From Anaerocolumna jejuensis DSM 15929 (GTDB lineage: Bacteria > Bacillota > Clostridia > Lachnospirales > Lachnospiraceae): a stretch of 31,994 bases of DNA. The DNA is taken from positions 185,350 through 217,343 of the forward strand of contig NZ_FRAC01000013.1 in the NCBI RefSeq assembly GCF_900142215.1, in the 5' to 3' direction. Below, piece after piece: positions 18,160-26,225 of the stretch; the first letter of the stretch is position 1; every line of letters starts with the position of its first letter. The position numbers and the translations under genes are program-made. The notes beneath the pieces are model-generated. The model made no database searches. It had not been told where the DNA came from and saw nothing but the letters and a program-made list of their open reading frames with translations.

Positions 18160-19521
18160 ATGTACATTACACAAGAGAAACAGGAAAAAAAATCCTTTTA
18201 TAAACTAGTATTTTCCCTGGTGTTCCCCATGGCACTCCAGAACCTCATAAACGTAGGTGTAACCTCTACAGACGTTATCCTTCTGGGAAAAGTAGGTGAG
18301 ACTTCACTGTCCGCCGCCTCACTGGCAGGGCAGGTACAATTTATCATGACCCTTATCTTTTTTGGCCTTACTTCCGGAGCTGCCGTATTAACTGCTCAGT
18401 ACTGGGGGAAGAAAGACACGGCAACCATTGAAAAGATCATGGCAATCACCATGCGTTTTGCATTAGTGGTAGGAATACTGTTTACAGCTGCGGTACTTTT
18501 ATTTCCAAGCCACATCATGCGGATATTTTCCTCCGAACAGAATGTAATAGACCAGGGAGTACAGTACCTGAAAATCATTGCATTTTCCTATATTTTGACC
18601 TCCTTTACCATGATATATCTTAATATCATGCGAAGTGTGGAAAGAGTAATCGTATCCACAGTGGTCTATTTAATATCCTTTATAGTAAATCTGGTGTTAA
18701 ATGTAACCTTTATCTTTGGACTTTTTGGATTGGAGCCCATGGGAATCAGAGGAGCAGCACTTGGTACCCTGATTGCCAGGGCCTGTGAAGTGATTATAGT
18801 TCTATTTTATGCTTTCAAAATCAATAAAACCATTCGTTTTCATCCAAAGGTACTGCTCATCCGGGATAAGCTTCTAAGCAGGGATTTTCTGCATTATTCC
18901 ATTCCTGTTATGCTGAATGAGCTGTTATGGGGAGCAGGTGTAGCCGCCAATGCTGCGATTATCGGGCATTTGGGTCAGTCTGTGGTTGCTGCCAATTCCG
19001 TGACCCAGGTGGTAAGACAGCTTGCTACGGTAATCACCTTTGGTGTATCCAATGCTACGGCCATCATACTTGGCAAGGCAATCGGAGAAGGAAAGGAAGA
19101 ATTGGCGAAGCTTTATGCAAAAAGGCTTGTCAGAATAACAATCGTTCTGGGATTGTCTGGATGTGTTATTATTTTACTGGTAGGAAATGTTGTGGGCCAT
19201 TATATGAACTTAAGCGGTGAGGCTCATTCCTATTTGAAATTTATGATGTTTGTAATGTCCTATTTCGTTATTGCCCAGGCGTTTAATACCACCATGATTG
19301 TGGGAGTATTCCGGGCAGGAGGGGATACCAGGTTCGGACTTATTCTGGATGCTTCTACCCTCTGGGGAGTAGCAATCCTTTTCGGAGCCCTGGCGGCTTT
19401 TGTGTTCAAACTGCCGATTCCCATAGTTTATGTAATTATTATGAGTGATGAGATTATAAAGGTTCCGCTGTCCACATGGAGGTACCGCTCTATGAAATGG
19501 GTAAGGAATGTAACAAGGTAG
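18160..19521 (+). CDS. MATE family efflux transporter
   Basis: A 453-residue membrane protein with about 12 transmembrane segments in two similar halves, as in MATE pumps. LVFPMALQNLINVGVTSTDVILLGKVGE at the N-terminus and HYSIPVMLNELLWGAGVAANAAIIGHLG opening the second half are the paired family motifs. MATE proteins expel drugs or metabolites using sodium or proton gradients. The branch resembles clostridial MepA/NorM-like proteins, and the substrate is unknown. The RBS is AGGAG at about 18149. It is monocistronic, followed by a strong terminator at 19533-19560. Confidence 0.93.
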   Translation: MYITQEKQEKKSFYKLVFSLVFPMALQNLINVGVTSTDVILLGKVGETSLSAASLAGQVQFIMTLIFFGLTSGAAVLTAQYWGKKDTATIEKIMAITMRFALVVGILFTAAVLLFPSHIMRIFSSEQNVIDQGVQYLKIIAFSYILTSFTMIYLNIMRSVERVIVSTVVYLISFIVNLVLNVTFIFGLFGLEPMGIRGAALGTLIARACEVIIVLFYAFKINKTIRFHPKVLLIRDKLLSRDFLHYSIPVMLNELLWGAGVAANAAIIGHLGQSVVAANSVTQVVRQLATVITFGVSNATAIILGKAIGEGKEELAKLYAKRLVRITIVLGLSGCVIILLVGNVVGHYMNLSGEAHSYLKFMMFVMSYFVIAQAFNTTMIVGVFRAGGDTRFGLILDASTLWGVAILFGALAAFVFKLPIPIVYVIIMSDEIIKVPLSTWRYRSMKWVRNVTR

Positions 19522-19532
19522 TAATAGAAGTG

Positions 19533-19560
19533 AAGGTGCAGGTTCTCCTGCACCTTTTTT
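19533..19560 (+). terminator. Rho-independent terminator after MATE gene
   Basis: AAGGTGCAGG (19533-19542), loop TTCT, CCTGCACCTT (19547-19556), then a run of six T overlapping the stem end. A 10-bp perfect stem. Confidence 0.93.
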
Positions 19561-19595
19561 AGAATAACCAGACAGAAAGCTTTGCCAGCCTCTAT

Positions 19596-19958
19596 TTAGA
19601 AACACTGAAAAGTAACGATATTGTTAAGAGAAATCCTTTGATAAATCCATCCAAAGCCTCTCCAGCGAAATCCAATGGCTGTCTGCCGGCCTATATATGT
19701 CGGAAAATACCAATAGCTAGTTCCATTTGCCAGCCAGACATAGGTGGTTCTATTAAGACAACCGCGCATACCCGTAGAGCCGTACTGAGAAGCCGGCATT
19801 GGCGGGGTGAAAGGAGGCGGTGTAATCAAGGGTACAGGGGGAGGTGTTTGGTAGCCCTGACCATTGGGACGCTGCATGGCTGTAAGTTTTTTCTGACAGT
19901 ATGGTCTTTGAATACTGCATTTATCCGAAGGGCTGTTTATTGATTGCTCCAACTGCAA
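19596..19958 (-). CDS. Small proline-rich protein with aromatic C-terminal domain
   Basis: A 120-residue protein of unknown function. The N-terminal half is low complexity and proline-rich (TPPPVPLITPPPFTPPMPAS). The C-terminal 50 residues are rich in aromatic residues and arginine (TTYVWLANGTSYWYFPTYIG, then FRWRGFGWIYQRISLNNIVTFQCF) and end with a conserved-looking FxCF. I recall similar short proteins in Bacillus and clostridia, often labelled hypothetical or 'transporter' without basis. There is no signal peptide. The start is a TTG with AAAGGGG 7 bases upstream; no ATG lies in a suitable place. Confidence 0.7.
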   Translation of the reverse strand: MQLEQSINSPSDKCSIQRPYCQKKLTAMQRPNGQGYQTPPPVPLITPPPFTPPMPASQYGSTGMRGCLNRTTYVWLANGTSYWYFPTYIGRQTAIGFRWRGFGWIYQRISLNNIVTFQCF

Positions 19959-20249
19959 GTGTATTCCCCTTTCTGATTTATATTATAATTTATGCCGGAG
20001 GAGCTTTTTGGTGTTACTATTCTGGCAGGAAACAGTCATAATTTTATTGGTAAATTAGGAATTCTGTAAAATTAATGACATTTGGCTGTAATAAAGGCCG
20101 GGATTTGTAATTTAAGGGCTTTTGGATAGATTTTATAAACATACTCTGAAAATGGCAGAACGTATTAGCACTTATTTGGAGGATTATATTATGCTAAAAT
20201 CCGATTCTATGCTTTGATTGGTAAATCTACATATTATTTTAAAAATATA
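19959..20249. other. Intergenic region before the PTS operon
   Basis: No gene recognised. A minus-strand TATAAT near 19985 could drive the proline-rich gene. An 8-codon frame at about 20191 has a good-looking RBS (GGAGG) but is too short to support. Confidence 0.35.
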
Positions 20250-20278
20250 TTGACATATTTAAGCTTTATTGATAAACT
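20250..20278 (+). promoter_or_regulatory. Promoter of the PTS operon
   Basis: A perfect -35 TTGACA (20250-20255) and a -10 TAAACT (20273-20278) are separated by 17 bases. Predicted transcription begins near 20285, just ahead of the RAT hairpin. Confidence 0.75.
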
Positions 20279-20302
20279 ATACACATCAAATTAATATTTG
20301 CT

Positions 20303-20330
20303 GGATTGTTACTGTTAAGCAGGCAAGACC
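20303..20330 (+). promoter_or_regulatory. Ribonucleic antiterminator (RAT) for LicT-type protein
   Basis: The 28-base site begins GGATTGTTACTG and ends GCAGGCAAGACC, an excellent fit to the LicT/SacT/SacY RAT consensus. It folds into the usual short hairpin with symmetric internal loops. Its last six bases overlap the 5' arm of the terminator at 20325-20373, so antiterminator and terminator are mutually exclusive. The antiterminator protein encoded immediately downstream would bind and stabilise it. Confidence 0.93.
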
Positions 20331-20373
20331 AAATTTTGTGAAGTCGTGTATTTCATAAAATTTGGTCTTTTTT
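20325..20373 (+). terminator. RAT-controlled intrinsic terminator
   Basis: AAGACCAAATTTT (20325-20337) pairs perfectly with AAAATTTGGTCTT (20357-20369), followed by T's to 20373. It overlaps the RAT and would stop transcription before the regulator gene unless the antiterminator is active. Confidence 0.94.
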
Positions 20374-20410
20374 ATTGATTTTGATTGAATTAAATTGCGG
20401 GGGGATGAAG

Positions 20411-21256
20411 ATGCAGGTAGAGCGGGTCATAAATAATAATGTTGTCAGTGCATTTGACTCTAAGGGGAAAGAAGTCCTGGTAATGGGGAAAGGTGTTGGA
20501 TTTCAGGGCAAAAAAGGGAAAGAAATTGACAAAAAGCTGATTGAAAAGATTTTTTACCTGGAGACTCAGACAGAAGTTGATAAGTTCAAAGAATTGCTTG
20601 CAAATCTTCCTTTGGAACACATTCAGGTATCAAATGAAATTATCACATATGCTGATAAAACTTTAAACCGTAAGCTGAATCCGAACATTTATATTACTTT
20701 GACGGATCATATCAATTTTGCCATAGAGAGGTTCAGGCAGGGAATGCTCTTCGATAATCCGCTGCTATGGGATGTGAGGAGATTATACCGCAGAGAATAC
20801 CTGATTGGAGAATATGCCGTGGCATTGATTGATAAGCAGATTGGCGTACGGCTTCCGGTGGATGAAGCGGCTTCAATTGCCCTTCATATAGTAAATGCGG
20901 AGTATAGCAACGTAATGAGTGAAACAATGAGCATCACGAAAATCATTCCGCAGCTGGTTGAGATAGTAAAAACGGAATTTGTTATTCAGTTAGATGAGCA
21001 GTCGATTCGGTATGAAAGCTTTGTGGCTTATCTGAAGGGTATGATGCAAAGGATTGTAAACAAGGAGCAATTAGACAGCATCGATCAGGAATTTATCGAT
21101 ATGGTGAAAAAACTGTATCCCGGAGAATTTGCCTGTAGTAGAAAAATAGCGGATTTTCTTACAGGACATTATCCGGATGCTATTTTAGCAGAAGAGCTGG
21201 CAATGCTGTCTATTCACATAAGGCGGTTGATTCTGGGAACCAGAAGAGAAGGTTAA
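20411..21256 (+). CDS. BglG/LicT family transcriptional antiterminator
   Basis: A 281-residue RNA-binding regulator with a CAT domain (1-55; MQVERVINNNVVSAF, VMGKGVGF) and two PRD domains (about 65-170 and 171-280). It would bind the RAT at 20303-20330 and allow transcription of the PTS genes, and of its own gene. PRD1 keeps both phosphorylation histidines (TLTDHINFAI, SIALHIVNAE), and PRD2 keeps the second (MLSIHIRRL). The first PRD2 histidine (LicT His207, FVTHLK) is replaced by Tyr207 (FVAYLK), so HPr-dependent activation may differ. The start at 20411 fits the family N-terminus and the GGGGGG RBS; upstream in-frame starts fall in or beside the RBS or terminator. Confidence 0.94.
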   Translation: MQVERVINNNVVSAFDSKGKEVLVMGKGVGFQGKKGKEIDKKLIEKIFYLETQTEVDKFKELLANLPLEHIQVSNEIITYADKTLNRKLNPNIYITLTDHINFAIERFRQGMLFDNPLLWDVRRLYRREYLIGEYAVALIDKQIGVRLPVDEAASIALHIVNAEYSNVMSETMSITKIIPQLVEIVKTEFVIQLDEQSIRYESFVAYLKGMMQRIVNKEQLDSIDQEFIDMVKKLYPGEFACSRKIADFLTGHYPDAILAEELAMLSIHIRRLILGTRREG

Positions 21257-21300
21257 AATCACGATTAAAGCAAAATCAAGGCTGGTGGTTAGGAGGAAAT

Positions 21301-21801
21301 ATGCTTGGCGGATTAATGAATAAATTGGGTTTAAGTAATAAGGACAAGGACATTATCATTTATTCCCCGGTGAAAGGGGAAGCATGTTCTTTAAAGGAAG
21401 TAAATGATCAGGTGTTCAGTGAAAAAATACTGGGCGACGGACTTGCAATAAAGCCTTTGACCGGAAGGGTGGTCGCTCCGGTAGATGGAACCATCGGATT
21501 GCTCTTTGAGACAAAGCATGCAATCAGTATTATATCAGAGCAGGGGGCGGAAATTCTAATACATGTGGGCTTGGATACCGTGAATTTAAAAGGCGAATTC
21601 TTTAAAGCTTTTATCAGCACAGGGGATAAGGTAAAAGCCGGCGATCTGCTATTGGAATTTGATATGGAGCAGATAAAGGCAGCGGGCTATGATGTCATCA
21701 CGCCGGTGCTGGTCTGCAATACGGCAGCCTATTCGGAAATCATTCCCGTTACAGGAAAGCAGCTGGAAGAATTAGAAAAGGCCCTGACAGTTAAAAAATA
21801 A
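21301..21801 (+). CDS. PTS sugar transporter subunit IIA, glucose family
   Basis: A 166-residue phosphocarrier of the IIA-Glc type that passes phosphate from HPr to the membrane transporter encoded next. The active-site histidine is His88 in ILIHVGLDTV, and the second catalytic-pocket histidine is His73 in KHAISII. The conserved beta-sandwich segments (LTGRVVAPVDGTIG, GDKVKAGDLLLEFD, TPVLVCNT) are complete. The N-terminal stretch of about 15 residues is short and variable. The RBS is AGGAGG. It lies 44 bases after the antiterminator gene and 45 before the EIICB gene, in one operon. Confidence 0.94.
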   Translation: MLGGLMNKLGLSNKDKDIIIYSPVKGEACSLKEVNDQVFSEKILGDGLAIKPLTGRVVAPVDGTIGLLFETKHAISIISEQGAEILIHVGLDTVNLKGEFFKAFISTGDKVKAGDLLLEFDMEQIKAAGYDVITPVLVCNTAAYSEIIPVTGKQLEELEKALTVKK

Positions 21802-21846
21802 AATAAGCTGTTTCATACAGGATAATAAAAAGGAGGATTTATTTTT

Positions 21847-23274
21847 ATGATGAAGTTTTTACAAAGACTGGGTAAATCACTGATGCTTCCAGTAGCATGC
21901 TTACCGGTAGCGGGTATTCTGCTGGGAATCGGGTATATGATTGACCACAACGGATGGGGTGCCAATAATATTATTGCAACATTCCTGATAAAAGCAGGAG
22001 GAGCAATCATTGACCACATTGCATTGCTGTTTGCAATTGGTGTTTCTGTCGGTATGTCCGATGACAACGATGGTACTGCCGCACTTTCCGGCCTCGTTTC
22101 CTGGCTGCTGTTTACTACCTTATTATCCAGTGCCGCAGTTGCCATGTATACAGGAGCGGACGCAGACCCTGCATTCGCCAGTATAGAGAATGTTTTTGTG
22201 GGTATTCTTGCCGGTCTTATCGGTTCCTACAGCTATAATAAATTCAAGAGCACAAAGCTGCCGGACTATCTTGGATTTTTCAGCGGTAAGAGATGTGTTG
22301 CAATTGTAGCTGCCGGTATTACTGTTGTGTCAAGTGTTGTGTTATATTTTGTATGGCCCTTTTTATACGGAGCCCTGGTTGCCTTTGGAAAAGCAATTGT
22401 CAGTACAGGAGCAATCGGTGCCGGCCTCTATGGTTTCTTCAACAGGCTGTTAATCCCTACAGGCCTTCACCATGCGTTGAATAATGTATTTTGGTTTAAT
22501 CTTGCCAATATCAACGACCTTGGTAATTTCTGGAAGGGCACCGGTACCTATGGAGAGACAGGTATGTACATGTCCGGCTATTTCCCGGTTATGATGTTTG
22601 GTTTACCTGGCGCAGCATTAGCCATGTATCATACGGCTAAATCCAATAAAAAGAAGGTGGCAGCCTCCTTACTTGGAGCCGCAGCACTTTGTGCTTTCTT
22701 AACAGGTGTTACAGAGCCTTTGGAATTTTCTTTTATGTTTTTGGCTCCCGGCTTATATGTAATACATGCAGTATTGACAGGTATCTCCTGTTTTGTCGTA
22801 GCATTGCTGCCTGCAAGAGCAGGTTTTAACTTCAGCGCCGGCTTATTTGACTACATATTAAGCTTCAATGCTCCTATGGCAGAAAATCCTTTATTACTGC
22901 TTCCTGTTGGCCTTGCATTCTTTGTAATTTACTATGTGGTATTCCGTTTCGTAATTACGAAATTTAATTTAAAGACTCCCGGCAGGGAAGAGGATGACAC
23001 AGAAGCAGAAATGAAGGTTACCTTAGCAAATAACAATTTCACGGAAATCGCGGCAGTTATCCTGGAAGGACTAGGCGGAAGGCAGAATATCTCCACCATT
23101 GACAACTGCATCACAAGACTTCGTGTTGAAATTAAAGATTATACGGCAGTCAATGAAAAGATGATTAAATCTGCCGGTATCGCAGGTGTTATCCGTCCCA
23201 GCAAGACCAGCGTTCAGGTTATCATAGGAACCCAGGTTCAGTTCGTTGCGGATGAAATTAAAAAGATGATTTAG
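21847..23274 (+). CDS. nagE: PTS EIICB transporter, N-acetylglucosamine/glucose type (NagE-like)
   Basis: A 475-residue membrane transporter that imports and phosphorylates a sugar. The EIIC domain (about 1-375) starts FLQRLGKSLMLPVACLPVAG and includes GLHHALNNVFWF, MMFGLPGAALAMY and TGVTEPLEFSFMFLAP. These match E. coli NagE more closely than PtsG as I recall them, and the linker FNLKTPGRE is also NagE-like. The EIIB domain (about 398-475) carries the phosphorylated Cys421 in DNCITRLR. Unlike E. coli NagE it has no fused EIIA; that function is the separate upstream gene. GlcNAc is the favoured substrate, with glucose possible. The operon ends at a hairpin at 23321-23365. Confidence 0.9.
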   Translation: MMKFLQRLGKSLMLPVACLPVAGILLGIGYMIDHNGWGANNIIATFLIKAGGAIIDHIALLFAIGVSVGMSDDNDGTAALSGLVSWLLFTTLLSSAAVAMYTGADADPAFASIENVFVGILAGLIGSYSYNKFKSTKLPDYLGFFSGKRCVAIVAAGITVVSSVVLYFVWPFLYGALVAFGKAIVSTGAIGAGLYGFFNRLLIPTGLHHALNNVFWFNLANINDLGNFWKGTGTYGETGMYMSGYFPVMMFGLPGAALAMYHTAKSNKKKVAASLLGAAALCAFLTGVTEPLEFSFMFLAPGLYVIHAVLTGISCFVVALLPARAGFNFSAGLFDYILSFNAPMAENPLLLLPVGLAFFVIYYVVFRFVITKFNLKTPGREEDDTEAEMKVTLANNNFTEIAAVILEGLGGRQNISTIDNCITRLRVEIKDYTAVNEKMIKSAGIAGVIRPSKTSVQVIIGTQVQFVADEIKKMI

Positions 23275-23320
23275 CTTCACTGTAAGTAATTGAGGGGAAA
23301 TGAAATAGAAGGTTCAGATT

Positions 23321-23365
23321 AAAGGTGCTGTGGTACTGTATTGGGGGGGTACTACGGCACCTTTG
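23321..23365 (+). terminator. Hairpin terminator after PTS operon
   Basis: Sixteen bases at 23321-23336 (AAAGGTGCTGTGGTAC) pair with 23349-23364, with two G.U pairs. The T-run after it is weak, so efficiency is uncertain. Confidence 0.65.
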
Positions 23366-23406
23366 TATATTGTTATGATGATTCGAAAGTTTATTGATAA
23401 ATTTTG

Positions 23407-23435
23407 TTTACTAATTCACAAGGCGGTAGTATAAT
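23407..23435 (+). promoter_or_regulatory. Promoter of hydE-hydG
   Basis: A -35-like TTTACT (23407-23412) and a perfect -10 TATAAT (23430-23435) are spaced by 17 bases. The predicted start near 23442 leaves about 210 bases of untranslated leader before hydE. Confidence 0.65.
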
Positions 23436-23441
23436 AAATGC

Positions 23442-23633
23442 AGATACAAAAAGATAAGTATGTACTGATTAAAAGGGTCCGCCCCGATTGAAAAGGCAGA
23501 AGCATCATAATAATCTCCACGAATAGCACTGCTGGCAGTTTTGCCGGAAGGTGCCGGAGGCAGCAGCATATTATGAATCCTTATGCCGGGGAATAACCCT
23601 ATGGGCACATTGCCCCGGCATAGGGATTTTTTT
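23442..23633 (+). promoter_or_regulatory. Structured leader RNA of hydE-hydG (candidate cis-regulatory RNA)
   Basis: The leader folds into an enclosed arm: CATAATA (23506-23512) pairs with TATTATG (23569-23575), and inside it CTGCTG (23529-23534) pairs with CAGCAG (23561-23566). It ends in a strong intrinsic terminator just before the hydE RBS. TGCCGG occurs three times (23542-23547, 23552-23557, 23584-23589). The last copy is in the terminator 5' arm and the others could compete for the same partner, CCGGCA (23615-23620). This is the layout of a transcription-attenuation riboswitch. I compared it by memory with common riboswitch cores and found no match. Confidence 0.55.
23579..23633 (+). 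terminator. Intrinsic terminator inside the hydEG leader
   Basis: CCTTATGCCGGGG (23579-23591) pairs with CCCCGGCATAGGG (23613-23625) over 13 bp with one T.G, followed by seven T's (23627-23633). It lies only 10 bases before the hydE RBS. Since the hydE promoter is upstream of it, readthrough must be controlled or partial. Confidence 0.88.
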
Positions 23634-23653
23634 GATGATAACAGGAGGATGCC

Positions 23654-24733
23654 ATGAAGGAATTAATAGACATCTTAAAACGGGACAGAAAACTTTTACC
23701 GGAAGAGTTTGCAGCTCTTATTAATGGAATGAGCGAAGAGGATGCCTTGTATTTAAAGGAACAGGCTTTTCAGGTAAAGGAGCAGTTCTTTGGAAATAAG
23801 GTATTTACCAGAGGGCTGATTGAATTTACGAATTATTGTAAGAATGACTGCTATTACTGCGGCATCAGAAAGAGTAATGTAAATGCGGTAAGGTACCGGC
23901 TGACTCTGGAGGATATTCTGTCCTGCTGCGAGGAGGGCTATGGGCTTGGCTTTCGTACCTTCGTTCTTCAGGGCGGAGAGGATTTAAGGTACAGCGATGA
24001 GGATATTGAGCAGATATGCCGCAGCATAAAAAATAAATATCCCGATTGCGCCATTACACTTTCAATCGGAGAGAAAAGCTATGAGTCCTATAAACGGTAT
24101 AAGGAAGCAGGAGCTGACAGATACCTGCTGCGCCATGAGACAGCCGATGAAGAGCATTACAGGCTTTTGCATCCGGAAAGCTTAAGCTTAAAGGAAAGAA
24201 AGCAGTGCCTTTGGAATTTAAAGGAGCTGGGATATCAGGTAGGAACAGGCTTTATGGTGGGCTCCCCTTTTCAAACGGCGGAATGTATTGCAAAGGATTT
24301 GGCTTTCATAAAGGAACTGGAACCTGCCATGGTTGGGATAGGGCCCTTTCTTCCCCATCATGACACGCCCTTTAAGGAGTACCCCAAAGGTTCCTATGAA
24401 CTGACCTTAAGAATGATCGCCATACTAAGGCTTATGATACCAAATGGCTTACTACCGGCTACGACAGCTCTTGGAACCATTCATCCAATGGGCAGGGAAG
24501 CGGGAATTTCCTGGGGAGCCAATGTAGTAATGCCAAATTTATCACCGGTCAGGGTGAGAAAGAAATATGAGCTGTATGATAACAAAATCTGTACGGGAGA
24601 CGAAGCTGCAGAATGCAGGTCCTGCCTGCAAAGAAGGATGTTAACCGTAGGACATGAGATAGTAACCGCCAGAGGCGATTTTATCCCCTATACATTTGAA
24701 GCAGAAGGGAAGGAAAATTTATGTACGATGTAA
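23654..24733 (+). CDS. hydE: [FeFe]-hydrogenase maturase HydE
   Basis: Radical-SAM enzyme of the H-cluster assembly pathway, acting with HydG and HydF to build the diiron subcluster. The 359-residue protein has the SAM-cluster motif C-X3-C-X2-C at Cys62, Cys66 and Cys69 (NYCKNDCYYCGIR). It also has the auxiliary-cluster motif C-X7-C-X2-C at 313, 321 and 324, as in T. maritima HydE. VLQGGEDLRY, ADRYLLRHETA and GIGPFLPHHDTP match the family closely. RBS AGGAGG. Its end overlaps hydG by 13 bases, so the two are translationally coupled. hydF and the hydrogenase itself are not in the window. Confidence 0.96.
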   Translation: MKELIDILKRDRKLLPEEFAALINGMSEEDALYLKEQAFQVKEQFFGNKVFTRGLIEFTNYCKNDCYYCGIRKSNVNAVRYRLTLEDILSCCEEGYGLGFRTFVLQGGEDLRYSDEDIEQICRSIKNKYPDCAITLSIGEKSYESYKRYKEAGADRYLLRHETADEEHYRLLHPESLSLKERKQCLWNLKELGYQVGTGFMVGSPFQTAECIAKDLAFIKELEPAMVGIGPFLPHHDTPFKEYPKGSYELTLRMIAILRLMIPNGLLPATTALGTIHPMGREAGISWGANVVMPNLSPVRVRKKYELYDNKICTGDEAAECRSCLQRRMLTVGHEIVTARGDFIPYTFEAEGKENLCTM

Positions 24734-26139
24734 AATCCAAAAAAGCGGAAGAGTTTATTGATGATGAAGAGATTAAGGATTCTCTCTCCTACGCCATGGA
24801 AAACAAAAGCAACAAAGAATTAATTGACAGCATTCTTGAGAAGGCAAAGGAAATGAAGGGCATCAGCCACAGGGAGGCGGCTGTTCTTCTGGAATGTGAC
24901 CTGAAGGAAGAAAATGAGAGAATGTATCAATTGGCAAAGGAAATCAAGAACAGATTTTATGGCAACCGCATCGTAATGTTTGCTCCCCTTTATCTGTCCA
25001 ACTATTGTGTAAATGGCTGTGTATACTGTCCCTATCATCATCAGAACAAGCATATTGCAAGAAAGAAGCTTACCCAGGAAGAGATAAAGAAGGAAGTAAT
25101 TGCCCTTCAGGATATGGGGCATAAGCGTCTTGCCCTGGAGGCAGGGGAGGACCCGGTCAACAATCCCATAGAATATATACTGGAATGTATAAACACTATC
25201 TATTCCATCAAACATAAGAACGGCGCAATCCGCAGGGTAAATGTCAATATTGCCGCCACTACCCATGAAAATTACCGGAAGCTAAAGGAAGCCGGCATCG
25301 GAACCTATATTCTTTTCCAGGAGACTTATAATAAGGAAAGCTATGAAACGCTCCATCCTGCCGGACCGAAGCATAACTATGCTTATCACACGGAGGCTAT
25401 GGACAGGGCCATGGAGGCCGGTATCGACGATGTAGGACTTGGAGTGCTCTTTGGCCTGAATCTTTACCGTTATGATTTTGTCGGAATCTTAATGCATGCC
25501 GAGCACTTGGAGGCATCCATTGGAGTAGGGCCTCATACCATCAGTGTGCCGAGAATCCGACAGGCTGAGGATATTAATCCGGAGGATTTCAGTGATGCCA
25601 TATCCGATGAGATTTTCGAAAAGATTGTCGCGGTACTTCGTATTGCAGTTCCCTATACCGGAATGATCGTATCCACCAGGGAATCCAAAAAGACAAGGGA
25701 AAAGGTGCTTCAGCTTGGCATCAGCCAGATAAGCGGTGGCTCCAGAACCAGCGTCGGCGGATATGCAGAGGAAGAGGATGAAGACGATAATTCCAAGCAA
25801 TTTGACGTGGAGGATAAGAGGACCCTTGACCAGGTAGTTAACTGGCTGCTGGAGATGGGCTTTATTCCGAGCTTTTGCACCGCCTGTTACAGGGAAGGCA
25901 GAACCGGAGACCGATTTATGAAGCTCGTAAAATCCGGCCAGATAGCCAACTGCTGCCAGCCTAATGCCTTAATGACATTAAAAGAGTATCTGGAGGATTA
26001 CGCTTCTGAAGGTACAAGGGCAAAGGGAGAGGCTCTCATTGAAAAAGAAATTGAAAAGGTAACCAATGAAAAGGTTAAAACCATTGCAAAGGATTACTTA
26101 GTACAGGTGCATGAAGGTAAGAGGGATTTCAGGTTCTAA
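24721..26139 (+). CDS. hydG: [FeFe]-hydrogenase maturase HydG
   Basis: Radical-SAM tyrosine lyase that splits tyrosine to give the CO and CN- ligands of the H-cluster iron. The 472-residue protein has the SAM cluster at Cys96, Cys100 and Cys103 (NYCVNGCVYCPY). The C-terminal auxiliary-cluster motif C-X2-C-X22-C is at 386, 389 and 412 (SFCTACYREGRTGDR, then NCCQPNAL). This C-terminal domain separates HydG from the tyrosine lyase ThiH. It starts inside the end of hydE (RBS GGAAGG in hydE) and is followed by a strong terminator, so hydEG is a two-gene unit. Confidence 0.97.
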   Translation: MYDVKSKKAEEFIDDEEIKDSLSYAMENKSNKELIDSILEKAKEMKGISHREAAVLLECDLKEENERMYQLAKEIKNRFYGNRIVMFAPLYLSNYCVNGCVYCPYHHQNKHIARKKLTQEEIKKEVIALQDMGHKRLALEAGEDPVNNPIEYILECINTIYSIKHKNGAIRRVNVNIAATTHENYRKLKEAGIGTYILFQETYNKESYETLHPAGPKHNYAYHTEAMDRAMEAGIDDVGLGVLFGLNLYRYDFVGILMHAEHLEASIGVGPHTISVPRIRQAEDINPEDFSDAISDEIFEKIVAVLRIAVPYTGMIVSTRESKKTREKVLQLGISQISGGSRTSVGGYAEEEDEDDNSKQFDVEDKRTLDQVVNWLLEMGFIPSFCTACYREGRTGDRFMKLVKSGQIANCCQPNALMTLKEYLEDYASEGTRAKGEALIEKEIEKVTNEKVKTIAKDYLVQVHEGKRDFRF

Positions 26140-26164
26140 GAAACGGAATCCTTTGCAAAAAGAT

Positions 26165-26225
26165 ATGTTCCCGTTGCGGTAAATAGTTTAATTATAAGAC
26201 TGTTTACCACAAGGGGAACATTTTT
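26165..26225 (+). terminator. Terminator after hydG
   Basis: ATGTTCCC (26165-26172) pairs with GGGAACAT (26214-26221). The stem continues internally through GGTAAATAG and CTGTTTACC. A run of T's follows. Confidence 0.85.

Noticed and set aside
20191..20217. Eight-codon leader peptide with a good RBS
   Set aside because: Lies upstream of the mapped promoter of the PTS operon and is too short to support on its own.
23520..23575. SRP (4.5S-like) RNA suggested by GCCGGAAGG and AGCAG
   Set aside because: The order and spacing of the symmetric-loop motifs do not match the SRP domain, and the segment is enclosed in a leader ending at a terminator before hydE.
23411..23608. 65-codon minus-strand frame in the hydEG leader
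   Set aside because: Covered by the structured leader and terminator, with no RBS or recognisable protein.
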